DNA from: Pogonophryne albipinna
Taxonomy: Eukaryota; Chordata; Actinopteri; Perciformes; Artedidraconidae
Direction of reading: 5' to 3'
Length of the DNA: 64,000 bases
Assembly: GCA_028583405.1 (NCBI GenBank)
Contig: JAPTMU010000085.1
Coordinates: 173,863 to 237,862 of the forward strand
Part shown: positions 1 through 12,849 of the stretch, one piece after another
Layout of the letters: each line of letters opens with the position of its first letter
Position numbering within the stretch: position 1 is the first letter of the stretch
Position numbers and translations under genes: made by a program
The notes under the pieces: generated by a model
The model's database searches: none
What the model saw: the letters and a program-made list of their open reading frames with translations, nothing else
Told to the model about the DNA's origin: nothing

Positions 1-2314
1 TCTAGTCGTCACCATCTTGTTTTCTAGTCGTCACGATCTTGGTTTCTATTCGTCACCATCTTGGTTTCTAGTCGTCACCATCTTGTTTTCTAGTCGTCAC
101 GATCTTGGTTTCTAGTCGTCACCATCTTGTTTTCTAGTCGTCACGATCTTGGTTTCTATTCGTCACGATCTCTTTTTCTTGTCGTCACCATCTTGGTTTC
201 TGGTCGTCAACATCTTGGTTTCTAGTCGTCACCATCTTGGTTTCTAGTCATCACCATCTTGGTTTGTAGTCGTCACCATCTTGTTTTTTGGTCTTCACCA
301 TCTTGTTTTTTGGTCGTCACCATCTTGGTTTCTAATCGTCACCATCTTGGTTTCTGGTCGTCACCATCTTGGTTTCTAGTCGTCACCATCTTGGTTTCTG
401 GTCCTCACCATCTTGGTTTGTAGTCGTCACCATCTTCGTTTATGGTCCTCACCATCTTGGTTTCTAGTCGTCACCATCTTGGTTTCTAGTCTTCACCATC
501 TTGGTTTCTAATCGTCACCATCTTGGTTTCTAGTAGTTACCATCTTTGTTTGTAGTCGTCACCATCTTGGTTTCTAGTAGTTACCATCTTGGTTTCTAGT
601 CGTCAACATCTTGGTTTCTAGTCGTCAACATCTTGGTTTCTAGTCGTCGCCATCTTGTTTTTTGGTTGTCACCATCTTGGTTTCTAGTAGTTACCATCTT
701 GGTTTCTAATCGTCACCATCTTGGTTTCTAGTCATCACCATCTTGGTTTCTAGTCATCACCATCTTGGTTGCTAATCGTTACCATCTTGTTTTTTGGTTG
801 TCACCATCTTGGTTTCTAGTCGTCACCATCTTGGTTTCTAGTAGTTACCATCTTTGTTTGTAGTCGTCACCATCTTGGTTTCTAGTAGTTACCATCTTGG
901 TTTCTAGTCGTCAACATCTTGGTTTCTAGTCGTCAACATCTTGGTTTCTAATCGTCGCCATCTTGTTTTTTGGTTGTCACCATCTTGGTTTCTAGTAGTT
1001 ACCATCTTGGTTTCTAATCGTCACCATCTTGGTTTCTAGTCATCACCATCTTTTTTTTTGGTCGTCACCATCTTGGTTTCTGGTCGTCACCATCTTGGTT
1101 TCTAGTCGTCACCATCTTGTTTTTTGGTTGTCACCATCTTGGTTTCTAGTAGTTACCATCTTTATTTGTAGTCGTCACCATCTTGGTTTCTAGTAGTTAC
1201 CATCTTTGTTTGTAGTCGTCACCATCTTGGTTTCTAGTCGTCAACATCTTGGTTTCTAGTCGTCGCCATCTTGTTTTTTGGTTGTCACCATATTGGTTTC
1301 TAGTAGTTACCATCTTGGTTTCTAATCGTCACCATCTTGGTTTCTAGTCGTCACCATCTTGGTTTATAGTCGTCACCATCTTGGTTTCTAGTCATCACCA
1401 TCTTTTTTTTTGGTCGTCACCATCTTGGTTTCTGGTCGTCACCATCTTGGTTTCTAGTCGTCAGCATCTTGTTTTTTGGTTGTCACCATCTTGGTTTCTA
1501 GTAGTTACCATCTTTGTTTGTAGTCGTCACCATCTTGGTTTCTAGTAGTTACCATCTTTGTTTGTAGTCGTCACCATCTTGGTTTCTGGTCGTCACCATC
1601 TTGGTTTCTAGTCGTCACCATCTTGGTTTCTAGTAGTTACCATCTTTGTTTGTAGTCGTCACCATCTTGGTTTCTGGTCGTCACCATCTTGGTTTCTGGT
1701 CGTCACCATCTTGGTTTGTAGTCGTCACCATCTTGGTTTCTAGTCGTTACCATCTTTGTTTCTGGTCGTCACCATCTTGGTTTCTAGTCGTCACCATCTT
1801 GGTTTCTAGTCGTCACCATCTTGGTTTCTAGTCGTCACCATCTTGGTTTCTAGTCGTCACCATCTTGGTTTCTGGTCGTCACCATCTTGGTTTCTAGTCG
1901 TTACCATCTTTGTTTGTAGTCGTCACCATCTTGGTTTCTATTCGTCACCATCTTGGTTTCTAGTCGTCACCATCTTGGTTTCTGGTCTCACCATCTTGGT
2001 TTCTAGTAGTCAACATCTTGGTTTCTGGTCGTCACCATCTTGGTTTCTAGTCGTTACCATCTTTGTTTGTAATCGTAAACATCTTGGTTTCTAGTCGTCA
2101 CCATCTTGTTTTCTGGTCGTCACCATCTTGGTTTCTGGTCGTCACCATCTTGGTTTCTGGTCGTGACCATCTTGGTTTCTAGTCGTCACCATCTTGTTTT
2201 CTGGTCGTCACCATCTTGGTTTCTGGTCGTCACCATCTTGGTTTCTGGTCGTTACCATCTTGGTTTCTGGTCGTCACCATCTTGGTTTCTGGTCGTTACC
2301 ATCTTGGTTTCTGG
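1..2314. repeat. 22-bp minisatellite array, block 1
   Basis: About 105 direct copies of a 22-bp unit containing TAGTCGTCACCATCTTGG, with single-base variants (AGTAGTTACC, TCGTCGCC, CTTGTTTTTTGG). The array is cut by the window edge. Every unit has a CCATCTT core and most have one CpG. Short open frames in it exist only because a 22-bp unit reads open through all three phases; they are not genes. The first ~310 bases resemble 11455-11705, so higher-order duplication extends beyond the window. Confidence 0.97.
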
Positions 2315-3560
2315 CTATCTATTTCTACTATTTCTGACTGATTATTGTTAGATACAATAGATCAGGGGTATTCAACTCAAAGTCAACAAGGTCCAGTTAG
2401 AGAAAATGTCCCCATGCAAAGGTCCGGAGCATCAACATGTCTAACTTCATGAATTAGTGTGATATTGAAGTAGCTGCAGCTTCATCAACGTCTGCATGTC
2501 GTCAGCTGACTGCCAATCAAATAAAGAAAGCACAATTAATAAACAACAATATGTATTGTCTATGAGCATTGAACTCTACAGATACACATTAATTACTGTG
2601 GATATGTGTGATGTTACTCTCGGGCTGCATTTACAAATAAAATAGAGAAAATAAATAAAATAGCTTTTGAAAATATGTGCATCTTAAAAGTGCTTAATTT
2701 TAGATAAATAAAATAAAGTGTAGCAGCAGCTTGAGTTTCTCTTTCTCTTGGTTAACCGTTTCACATCATGACTTAACAGTTTCAGACGACTATAGAACAT
2801 ATCAGTCTTTACATCATAACAATTGAACAGTTTTAAAGTTTCTCTTTCTGTCCCTCTTATATTGCAGACCCTCTCTCACTTTGTTCTGTTCAGTGAGAGA
2901 ATTGAGCTGCAGCTTATTGTCCTGCCAGGAGTTTAGATCTGGGCTGAAATGGAGTCAGGGCCATTCTCACACACATGCAGGTGCTCATTGGTTAGCCTCG
3001 GTTAGCTTATTGGTTAGCCTCGGTTAGCTCATTGGTTAGCCTCGGTTAGCCCATTGGTTAGCCTCGGTTAGCTCATTGGTTAGCCTCGGTTAGCTCATTG
3101 GTTAGCCTGGGTTAGCTCATTGGTTAGCCTCGGTTAGCTCATTGGTTAGCCTCGGTTAGCTCATTGGTTATCCTCGGTTAGCTCATTGGTTAGCCTCGGT
3201 TAGCTCATTGGTTAGCCTCGGTTAGCTCATTGGTTAGCCTCGGTTAGCTCATTGGTTAGCCTCGGTTGGCTCGTTGGTTAGCCTCGGTTAGCTTGTTGGT
3301 TAGCCTCGGTTAGCTCATTGGTTAGCCTCGGTTAGCCTGCCCTGGAACCATATTTAGTTTACATTTGATCCTGGTGGACTGATCATATCGGGCTCTGAGG
3401 ATGCTCATCTGACCTCAGTTCTGACTTGAGAGGGAACGTTTGGTCAAACACTCTGTGTTCTGTCTCATAGTGGCGTGTCGTCTCTTTGAATGAGCGCCAC
3501 GGTCTCTGAACAAATGAGACACACTGGCTCTGAGCTCCCAGCGGGCCGGAGGAACATGAA
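2315..3560. other. Spacer of the 3.6 kb higher-order repeat, copy 1
   Basis: Non-minisatellite spacer between two 22-bp blocks. It begins near a segment (about 2363-2420, CAGGGGTATTCAACTCAAAG) that resembles a hAT-like dispersed fish repeat end. It continues through AT-rich sequence, contains a second kind of 22-bp array (separate entry), and ends in about 170 bases (3395-3560) also present at 6985-7150 and 9447-9599. No convincing gene is seen; a 66-codon open frame on the minus strand here looks incidental. Confidence 0.75.
2984..3338. repeat. Second 22-bp tandem repeat (GGTTAGCCTCGG type)
   Basis: About 16 copies of a 22-bp unit containing GGTTAGCCTCGGTTAGCT followed by CATT. It is unrelated in sequence to the flanking TAGTCGTCACC array although the period is the same. 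A few units carry single substitutions (CCTGGG, TTATCC, GCTTGTTGG). Confidence 0.95.
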
Positions 3561-5904
3561 TCTTGCTTTCTAGTCGTCACCATCTTGGTTTCTAGTCGTC
3601 AGCATCTTGTTTTTTGGTTGTCACCATCTTGGTTTCTAGTAGTTACCATCTTTGTTTGTAGTCGTCACCATCTTGGTTTCTAGTAGTTACCATCTTTGTT
3701 TGTAGTCGTCACCATCTTGGTTTCTGGTCGTCACCATCTTGGTTTCTAGTCGTCACCATCTTGGTTTCTAGTCATCACCATCGTGGTTTCTGGTCGTCAC
3801 CATCTTGGTTTCTAGTCGTCACCATCTTGTTTTTTGGTCGTCACCACCTTGGTTTCTAGTCGTCACCATCTTGTTTTTTGGTTGTCACCATCTTGGTTTC
3901 TAGTAGTTACCATCTTTATTTGTAGTCGTCACCATCTTGGTTTCTAGTAGTTACCATCTTTGTTTGTAGTCGTCACCATCTTGGTTTCTAGTCGTCAACA
4001 TCTTGGTTTCTAGTCGTCGCCATCTTGTTTTTTGGTTGTCACCATATTGGTTTCTAGTAGTTACCATCTTGGTTTCTAATCATCACCATCTTGGTTTCTA
4101 GTCGTCATCATCTTGGTTTCTAGTCGTTACCATCTTGGTTTCTAGTCGTCACCATCTTGGTTTCTAGTAGTTACCATCTTTGTTTGTAGTCGTCACCATC
4201 TTGGTTTCTAGTAGTTACCATCTTGGTTTCTAGTCGTCAACATCTTGGTTTCTAGTCGTCAACATCTTGGTTTCTAGTCGTCGCCATCTTGTTTTTTGGT
4301 TGTCACCATCTTGGTTTCTAGTAGTTACCATCTTGGTTTCTAATCGTCACCATCTTGGTTTCTAGTCATCACCATCTTGGTTGCTAATCGTTACCATCTT
4401 GTTTTTTGGTTGTCACCATCTTGGTTTCTAGTCGTCACCATCTTGGTTTCTAGTAGTTACCATCTTTGTTTGTAGTCGTCACCATCTTGGTTTCTAGTAG
4501 TTACCATCTTGGTTTCTAGTCGTCAACATCTTGGTTTCTAGTCGTCAACATCTTGGTTTCTAGTCGTCAACATCTTGGTTTCTAGTCGTCGCCATCTTGT
4601 TTTTTGGTTGTCACCATCTTGGTTTCTTGTAGTTACCATCTTGGTTTCTAATCGTCACCATCTTGGTTTCTAGTCATCACCATCTTTTTTTTTGGTCGTC
4701 ACCATCTTGGTTTCTGGTCGTCACCATCTTGGTTTCTAGTCGTCACCATCTTGTTTTTTGGTTGTCACCATCTTGGTTTCTAGTAGTTACCATCTTTATT
4801 TGTAGTCGTCACCATCTTGGTTTCTAGTAGTTACCATCTTTGTTTGTAGTCGTCACCATCTTGGTTTCTAGTCGTCAACATCTTGGTTTCTAGTCGTCGC
4901 CATCTTGTTTTTTGGTTGTCACCATATTGGTTTCTAGTAGTTACCATCTTGGTTTCTAATCGTCACCATCTTGGTTTCTAGTCGTCACCATCTTGGTTTA
5001 TAGTCGTCACCATCTTGGTTTCTAGTCATCACCATCTTTTTTTTTGGTCGTCACCATCTTGGTTTCTGGTCGTCACCATCTTGGTTTCTAGTCGTCAGCA
5101 TCTTGTTTTTTGGTTGTCACCATCTTGGTTTCTAGTAGTTACCATCTTTGTTTGTAGTCGTCACCATCTTGGTTTCTAGTAGTTACCATCTTTGTTTGTA
5201 GTCGTCACCATCTTGGTTTCTGGTCGTCACCATCTTGGTTTCTAGTCGTCACCATCTTGGTTTCTAGTAGTTACCATCTTTGTTTGTAGTCGTCACCATC
5301 TTGGTTTCTGGTCGTCACCATCTTGGTTTCTGGTCGTCACCATCTTGGTTTGTAGTCGTCACCATCTTGGTTTCTAGTCGTTACCATCTTTGTTTCTGGT
5401 CGTCACCATCTTGGTTTCTAGTCGTCACCATCTTGGTTTCTAGTCGTCACCATCTTGGTTTCTAGTCGTCACCATCTTGGTTTCTAGTCGTCACCATCTT
5501 GGTTTCTGGTCGTCACCATCTTGGTTTCTAGTCGTTACCATCTTTGTTTGTAGTCGTCACCATCTTGGTTTCTATTCGTCACCATCTTGGTTTCTAGTCG
5601 TCACCATCTTGGTTTCTGGTCTCACCATCTTGGTTTCTAGTAGTCAACATCTTGGTTTCTGGTCGTCACCATCTTGGTTTCTAGTCGTTACCATCTTTGT
5701 TTGTAATCGTAAACATCTTGGTTTCTAGTCGTCACCATCTTGTTTTCTGGTCGTCACCATCTTGGTTTCTGGTCGTCACCATCTTGGTTTCTGGTCGTGA
5801 CCATCTTGGTTTCTAGTCGTCACCATCTTGTTTTCTGGTCGTCACCATCTTGGTTTCTGGTCGTCACCATCTTGGTTTCTGGTCGTTACCATCTTGGTTT
5901 CTGG
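3561..5904. repeat. 22-bp minisatellite array, block 2
   Basis: About 106 units of the TAGTCGTCACCATCTTGG repeat. The last ~650 bases match the end of block 1 essentially base for base at an offset of 3634 (for example 5280-5728 against 1646-2094). This shows that block plus spacer were duplicated together. Confidence 0.97.
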
Positions 5905-7149
5905 CTATCTATTTCTACTATTTCTGACTGATTATTGTTAGATACAATAGATCAGGGGTATTCAACTCAAAGTCAACAAGGTCCAGTTAGAGAAAATGTC
6001 CCCATGCAAAGGTCCGGAGCATCAACATGTCTAACTTCATGAATTAGTGTGATATTGAAGTAGCTGCAGCTTCATCAACGTCTGCATGTCGTCAGCTGAC
6101 TGCCAATCAAATAAAGAAAGCACAATTCATAAACAACAATATGTATTGTCTATGAGCATTGAACTCTACAGATACACATTAATTACTGTGGATATGTGTG
6201 ATGTTCCTCTCGGGCTGCATTTACAAATAAAATAGAGAAAATAAATAAAATAGCTTTTGAAAATATGTGCATCTTAAAAGTGCTTAATTTTAGATAAATA
6301 AAATAAAGTGTAGCAGCAGCTTGAGTTTCTCTTTCTCTTGGTTAACCGTTTCACATCATGACTTAACAGTTTCAGACGACTATAGAACATATCAGTCTTT
6401 ACATCATAACAATTGAACAGTTTTAAAGTTTCTCTTTCTGTCCCTCTTATATTGCAGACCCTCTCTCACTTTGTTCTGTTCAGTGAGAGAGTTGAGCTGA
6501 AGCTTATTGTCCTGCCAGGAGTTTAGATCTGGGCTGAAATGGAGTCAGGGCCATTCTCACACACATGCAGGCGCTCATTGGTTAGCCTCGGTTAGCTTAT
6601 TGGTTAGCCTCGGTTAGCTCATTGGTTAGCCTCGGTTAGCCCATTGGTTAGCCTCGGTTAGCTCATTGGTTAGCCTCGGTTAGCTCATTGGTTAGCCTGG
6701 GTTAGCTCATTGGTTAGCCTCGGTTAGCTCATTGGTTAGCCTCGGTTAGCTCATTGGTTATCCTCGGTTAGCTCATTGTTAGCCTCGGTTAGCTCATTGG
6801 TTAGCCTCGGTTAGCTCATTGGTTAGCCTCGGTTAGCTCATTGGTTAGCCTCGGTTGGCTCGTTGGTTAGCCTCGGTTAGCTTGTTGGTTAGCCTCGGTT
6901 AGCTCATTGGTTAGCCTCGGTTAGCCTGCCCTGGAACCATATTTAGTTTACATTTGATCCTGGTGGACTGATCATATCGGGCTCTGAGGATGCTCATCTG
7001 ACCTCAGTTCTGACTTGAGAGGGAACGTTTGGTCAAACACTCTGTGTTCTGTCTCATAGTGGCGTGTCGTCTCTTTGAATGAGCGCCACGGTCTCTGAAC
7101 AAATGAGACACACTGGCTCTGAGCTCCCAGCGGGCCGGAGGAACATGAA
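5905..7149. other. Spacer of the higher-order repeat, copy 2
   Basis: Near-identical copy of 2315-3560 at an offset of about 3590, with scattered substitutions (for example GCACAATTCAT against GCACAATTAAT). The 44-bp change of offset relative to the flanking minisatellite equals two 22-bp units. No gene is seen. Confidence 0.85.
6573..6927. repeat. Second 22-bp tandem repeat, copy in spacer 2
   Basis: Duplicate of the GGTTAGCCTCGGTTAGCT array at 2984-3338, with one single-base deletion (CATTGTTAGCC near 6778). Confidence 0.95.
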
Positions 7150-9446
7150 TCTTGCTTTCTAGTCGTAAACATCTTTGTTTCTGGTCGTCACCATCTTGGT
7201 TTCTAGTCGTTACCATCTTTGTTTTTTGGTCGTCACCACCTTGGTTTCTAGTCGTCACCATCTTGTTTTTTGGTCGTCACCACCTTGGTTTCTAGTCGTC
7301 ACCATCTTGTTTTTTGGTTGTCACCATCTTGGTTTCTAGTAGTTACCATCTTTATTTGTAGTCGTCAACATCTTGGTTTCTAGTCGTCGCCATCTTGTTT
7401 TTTGGTTGTCACCATATTGGTTTCTAGTAGTTACCATCTTGGTTTCTAATCATCACCATCTTGGTTTCTAGTCGTTACCATCTTTGTTTCTGGTCGTCAC
7501 CATCTTGGTTTCTAGTCGTCACCATCTTGGTTTCTAGTCGTCACCATCTTGGTTTCTAGTCGTCACCATCTTGGTTTCTAGTCGTCAGCATCTTGTTTTT
7601 TGGTTGTCACCATCTTGGTTTCTAGTAGTTACCATCTTTGTTTGTAGTCGTCACCATCTTGGTTTCTAGTAGTTACCATCTTTGTTTGTAGTCGTCACCA
7701 TCTTGGTTTCTGGTCGTCACCATCTTGGTTTCTAGTCGTCACCATCTTGGTTTCTAGTAGTTACCATCTTTGTTTGTAGTCGTCACCATCTTGGTTTCTG
7801 GTCGTCACCATCTTGGTTTCTAGTCGTCACCATCTTGGTTTCTAGTAGTTACCATCTTTGTTTGTAGTCGTCACCATCTTGGTTTCTGGTCGTCACCATC
7901 TTGGTTTCTAGTCGTCACCATCTTGGTTTCTAGTCGTCACCATCTTGTTTTTTGGTCGTCACCACCTTGGTTTCTAGTCGTCACCATCTTGTTTTTTGGT
8001 TGTCACCATCTTGGTTTCTAGTAGTTACCATCTTTATTTGTAGTCGTCACCATCTTGGTTTCTAGTAGTTACCATCTTTGTTTGTAGTCGTCACCATCTT
8101 GGTTTCTAGTCGTCAACATCTTGGTTTCTAGTCGTCGCCATCTTGTTTTTTGGTTGTCACCATATTGGTTTCTAGTAGTTACCATCTTGGTTTCTAATCA
8201 TCACCATCTTGGTTTCTAGTTGTCACCATCTTGGTTTATAGTCGTCACCATCTTGGTTTCTAGTCATCACCATCTTTTTTTTTGGTCGTCACCATCTTGG
8301 TTTCTGGTCGTCACCATCTTGGTTTCTAGTCGTCAGCATCTTGTTTTTTGGTTGTCACCATCTTGGTTTCTAGTAGTTACCATCTTTGTTTGTAGTCGTC
8401 ACCATCTTGGTTTCTGGTCGTCACCATCTTGGTTTCTAGTCGTCACCATCTTGGTTTCTAGTAGTTACCATCTTTGTTTGTAGTCGTCACCATCTTGGTT
8501 TCTGGTCGTCACCATCTTGGTTTCTGGTCGTCACCATCTTGGTTTGTAGTCGTCACCATCTTGGTTTCTAGTCGTTACCATCTTTGTTTCTGGTCGTCAC
8601 CATCTTGGTTTCTAGTCGTCACCATCTTGGTTTCTAGTCGTCACCATCTTGGTTTCTAGTCGTCACCATCTTGGTTTCTAGTCGTCACCATCTTGGTTTC
8701 TGGTCGTCACCATCTTGGTTTCTAGTCGTTACCATCTTTGTTTGTAGTCGTCACCATCTTGGTTTCTATTCGTCACCATCTTGGTTTCTAGTCGTCACCA
8801 TCTTGGTTTCTGGTCTCACCATCTTGGTTTCTAGTAGTCAACATCTTGGTTTCTGGTCGTCACCATCTTGGTTTCTAGTCGTTACCATCTTTGTTTGTAA
8901 TCGTAAACATCTTGGTTTCTAGTCGTCACCATCTTGTTTTCTGGTCGTCACCATCTTGGTTTCTGGTCGTCACCATCTTGGTTTCTGGTCGTGACCATCT
9001 TGGTTTCTAGTCGTCACCATCTTGTTTTCTGGTCGTCACCATCTTGGTTTCTGGTCGTCACCATCTTGGTTTCTGGTCGTTACCATCTTGGTTTCTGGTC
9101 GTGACCATCTTGGTTTCTAGTCGTCACCATCTTGTTTTCTGGTCGTCACCATCTTGGTTTCTGGTCGTCACCATCTTGGTTTCTGGTCGTTACCATCTTG
9201 GTTTCTGGTCGTGACCATCTTGGTTTCTAGTCGTCACCATCTTGTTTTCTGGTCGTCACCATCTTGGTTTCTGGTCGTCACCATCTTGGTTTCTGGTCGT
9301 CACCATCTTGGTTTCTAGTCGTCACCATCTTGGTTTCTGGTCTCACCATCTTGGTTTCTAGTAGTCAACATCTTGGTTTCTGGTCGTCACCATCTTGGTT
9401 TCTAGTCGTCACCATCTTGTTTTCTGGTCGTCACCATCTTGGTTTC
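7150..9446. repeat. 22-bp minisatellite array, block 3
   Basis: About 104 units. 8474-8922 repeats 1646-2094 and 5280-5728. Near 9060-9260 a subset of units (GGTCGTGACC followed by TCTAGTCGTCACC and so on) is itself re-duplicated about three times, a local higher-order repeat. Confidence 0.97.
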
Positions 9447-9599
9447 CCTCTCAGTTCTGACTTGAGAGGGAACGTTTGGTCAAACACTCTGTGTTCTGTC
9501 TCATAGTGGCGTGTCGTCTCTTTGAATGAGCGCCACGGTCTCTGAACAAATGAGACACACTGGCTCTGAGCTCCCAGCGGGCCGGAGGAACATGAATCT
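9447..9599. other. Truncated third spacer copy
   Basis: Only the last ~150 bases of the spacer (matching 3411-3560) survive, joined abruptly to minisatellite on the left. The junction creates an imperfect hairpin (CCCTCTCAG...CTTGAGAGGG). This is a deletion or incomplete duplication of the higher-order unit. Confidence 0.85.
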
Positions 9600-12500
9600 T
9601 GCTTTCTAGTCGTAAACATCTTTGTTTCTGGTCGTCACCATCTTGGTTTCTAGTCGTTACCATCTTTGTTTGTAGTCATCACCATAGTGGTTTCTGGTCG
9701 TCACCATCTTGGTTTCTAGTCGTCACCATCTTGTTTTTTGGTCGTCACCACCTTGGTTTCGAGTCGTCACCATCTTGGTTTCTAATCGTCACCATCTTGG
9801 TTTCTAATCGTCACCTTCTTGTTTTTTGGTCGTCACCATCTTGGTTTCTAGTCGTCACCATCTTGGTTTCTAGTCGTTACCATCTTGGTTTCTAGTCGTC
9901 ACCATCTTGGTTTCTAATCGTCACCATCTTGTTTTTAGGTCGTCACCATCTTGGTTTCGAGTCGTCACCATCTTGGTTTCTAATCGTCACCATCTTGTTT
10001 TTTGGTCGTCACCATCGTGGTTTCTAGTCGTTACCATCTTTGTTTCGAGTCGTCACCATCTTGGTTTCTAGTAGTTACCATCTTTGTTTGTAGTCGTCAC
10101 CATCTTGGTTTCTAGTCGTCACCATCTTGGTTTTTGCTCGTCACCATCTTGGTTTATAGTCGTCACCATCTTTGTTTATAGTCGTCACCATCTTGGTTTC
10201 GAGTCGTCACCATCTTGGTTTCTAATCGTCACTATCTTGGTTTCTAGTCGTCACCATCTTGCTTTCTGGTCGTAAACATCTTGGTTTCTGGTCGTCACCA
10301 TCTTGGTTTCTGGTCGTCACCATCTTGGTTTCTAGTTGTTACCATCTTGGTTTCTAGTAGTTACCATCTTTGTTTGTAGTCATCACCATCGTGGTTTCTG
10401 GTCGTCACCATCTTGGTTTCTAATCGTCACCATCTTGTTTTTTGGTCGTCACCATCTTGTTTCGAGTCGTCACCATCTTGGTTTCTAATCGTCACCATCT
10501 TGGTTTCTAGTCGTCACCATCTTGGTTTCTAGTCGTAAACATCTTGGTTTCTGGCCGTCACGATCTTGGTTTCTAATCGTCACCTTCTTGTTTTTTGGTC
10601 GTCACCATCTTGGTTTCGAGTCGTCACCATCTTGGTTTCTAATCGTCACCATCTTGTTTTTTGGTCGTCACCATCTTGGTTTCGAGTCGTCACCATCTTG
10701 GTTTCTAATCGTCACCATCTTGGTTTCGAGTCGTCACCATCTTGGTTTCTAATCGTCACCATCTTGTTTTTTGGTCGTCACCATCGTGGTTTCTAGTCGT
10801 TACCATCTTTGTTTCGAGTCGTCACCATCTTGGTTTCTAGTCGTTACCATCTTGGTTTGTAGTCGTCACCATCTTGGTTTCTGGTCCTCACCATTTTGGT
10901 TTGTAGTCGTCACCATCTTGGTTTCTAGTCGTTACCATCTTGGTTTCTAGTCGTTACCATCTTGGTTTCTAGTCGTCAACATCTTGGTATCTAGTCGTTA
11001 CCATCTTGGTTTCTAGTCGTTACCATCTTGGTTTCTAGTCGTCAACATCTTGGTATCTAGTCGTCACCATCTTGGTTTCTGGTCGTCACCATCTTGGTTT
11101 CTAGTCGTCACCATCTTGGTTTCTAATCGTCACCATCTTGGTTTCTGGTCGTCACCATCTTGGTTTCTAGTCGTCACCATCTTGGTTTCTGGTCCTCACC
11201 ATCTTGGTTTGTAGTCGTCACCATCTTCGTTTCTGGTCCTCACCATCTTGGTTTCTAGTCGTCACCATCTTGGTTTCTAGTCTTCACCATCTTGGTTTCT
11301 AATCGTCACCATCTTGGTTTCTAGTCGTTACCATCTTTGTTTCTAGTCGTCACCATCTTGGTTTGTAATCGTCACCATCTTGGTTTTTAGTCGTTACCAT
11401 CTTGGTTTCTATTCATCACAATCTTGGTTTCTGGTCGTCACCATCTTGGTTTCTAGTCGTCACCATCTTGTTTTCTAGTCGTCACGATCTTGGTTTCTAT
11501 TCGTCACCATCTTGGTTTCTAGTCGTCACTATCTTGTTTTCTAGTCGTCACGATCTTGGTTTCTATTCGTCACGATCTCTTTTTCTTGTCGTCACCATCT
11601 TGGTTTCTGGTCGTCAACATCTTGGTTTCTAGTCGTCACCATCTTGGTTTCTAGTCATCACCATCTTGGTTTGTAGTCGTCACCATCTTGTTTTTTGGTC
11701 TTCACCATCTTATTTTTTGGTCGTCACCATCTTGGTTTCTAGTCGCCACCATCTTGGTTTCTGGTCGTCACCATCTTGGTTTCTAGTCGTCACCATCTTG
11801 GTTTCTAGTCGTCACCATCTTGGTTTCTAGTAGTAACCATCTTTGTTTGTAGTCGTCACCATCTTGGTTTCTAGTCGTCACCATCTTGGTTTCTAGTAGT
11901 TACCTTCTTTGTTTGTAGTCGTCACCATCTTGGTTTCTAGTCGTCACCATCTTGGTTTCTGGTCGTCAACATCTTGGTTTCTAGTCGTCACCATCTTGGT
12001 TTCTAGTCGTCACCATCTTGGTTTCTATTTGTCACCATCTTTGTTTGTAGTCGTCACCATCTTGGTTTCTATTTGTCACCATCTTGGTTTCTAGTCGTCA
12101 CCATCTTGGTTTCTGGTCGTCACCATCTTGGTTTCTAGTCGTCACCATCTTGGTTTCTAGTCGTCACCATCTTGGTTTCTGGTCGTCACCATCTTGGTTT
12201 CTAGTCGTCACCATCTTGGTTTCTGGTCGTCACCATCTTGGTTTCTGGTCGTCAACATCTTGGTTTCTATTCTTCACCATCTTGGTTTCTAGTAGTCAAC
12301 ATCTTGGTTTCTAGTCGTCATCATCTTGGTTTCTAGTCGTCACCATCTTGTTTTCTGGTCGTCACCATCTTGGTTTCTGGTCGTCACCATCTTGGTTTCT
12401 GGTCGTCACCATCTTGGTTTCTGGTCGTCAACATCTTGGTTTCTATTCTTCACCATCTTTGTTTCTAGTCGTCACCATCTTCTTTTTTAGTCGTCACCAT

Positions 12501-12713
12501 CTTGGTTTCTAGTCGTCACAATCTTGGTTTGTAGTCGTCACCATCTTGTTTTTTGGTCCTCACCATCTTGTATTTTGGTCATCACCATCTTGGTTTCTAG
12601 TCGTCACGATTGAGTTTTTTGGTCGTCACCATATTGGTTTCTAGTCGCCACCATCTTGGTTTCTGGTCGTCACCATCTTGGTTGCTAATCGTTACCATCT
12701 TGTTTTTTGGTTG
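9600..12713. repeat. 22-bp minisatellite array, block 4 (5' of the first OR)
   Basis: About 141 units ending at 12713, about 32 bases before a predicted 5' UTR splice donor of the OR at 12850. The 9600-10800 part has a distinctive mix of variants (CTTGCTTTCTAGTCGTAAAC, GGTTTCGAGTCG, CTTGTTTTTTGG) that recurs at 34070-35360 in front of the duplicated OR. The two arrays are therefore homologous blocks. Confidence 0.96.
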
Positions 12714-12714
12714 T

Positions 12715-12745
12715 CCAGAGCGCTCCTCCAGCTCAGGTTCAGTAG
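12715..12745 (+). other. Predicted 5' UTR exon end and donor of OR (copy A)
   Basis: CTCAGGTTCAGTAG is followed by a consensus donor GTGAGT at 12746. A matching acceptor CTTTAACCACAG ends at 12842, giving a 97-bp candidate intron just 5' of the OR start. The same pair exists in copy B, and a related one lies upstream of the OR at 25883. OR genes commonly have non-coding 5' exons. The exon start and any promoter are not visible because minisatellite begins immediately upstream. Confidence 0.4.
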
Positions 12746-12849
12746 GTGAGTGAACTGTGACAGCATGTCTTTGCTGCTGGTGACTGAACACTGTGAATAA
12801 TGTGCTCAGCTCAGGCTAAATGTTTTATATCTTTAACCACAGGAGGATC

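Noticed and set aside
1646..2351. Short VVTILVSSRHHLGFWSSPSWF peptides in the 22-bp arrays
   Set aside because: Translation of the minisatellite; the same residues recur in every array in every phase.
1..12713. CRISPR array
   Set aside because: Repeats are directly adjacent without unique spacers, and the genome is eukaryotic.
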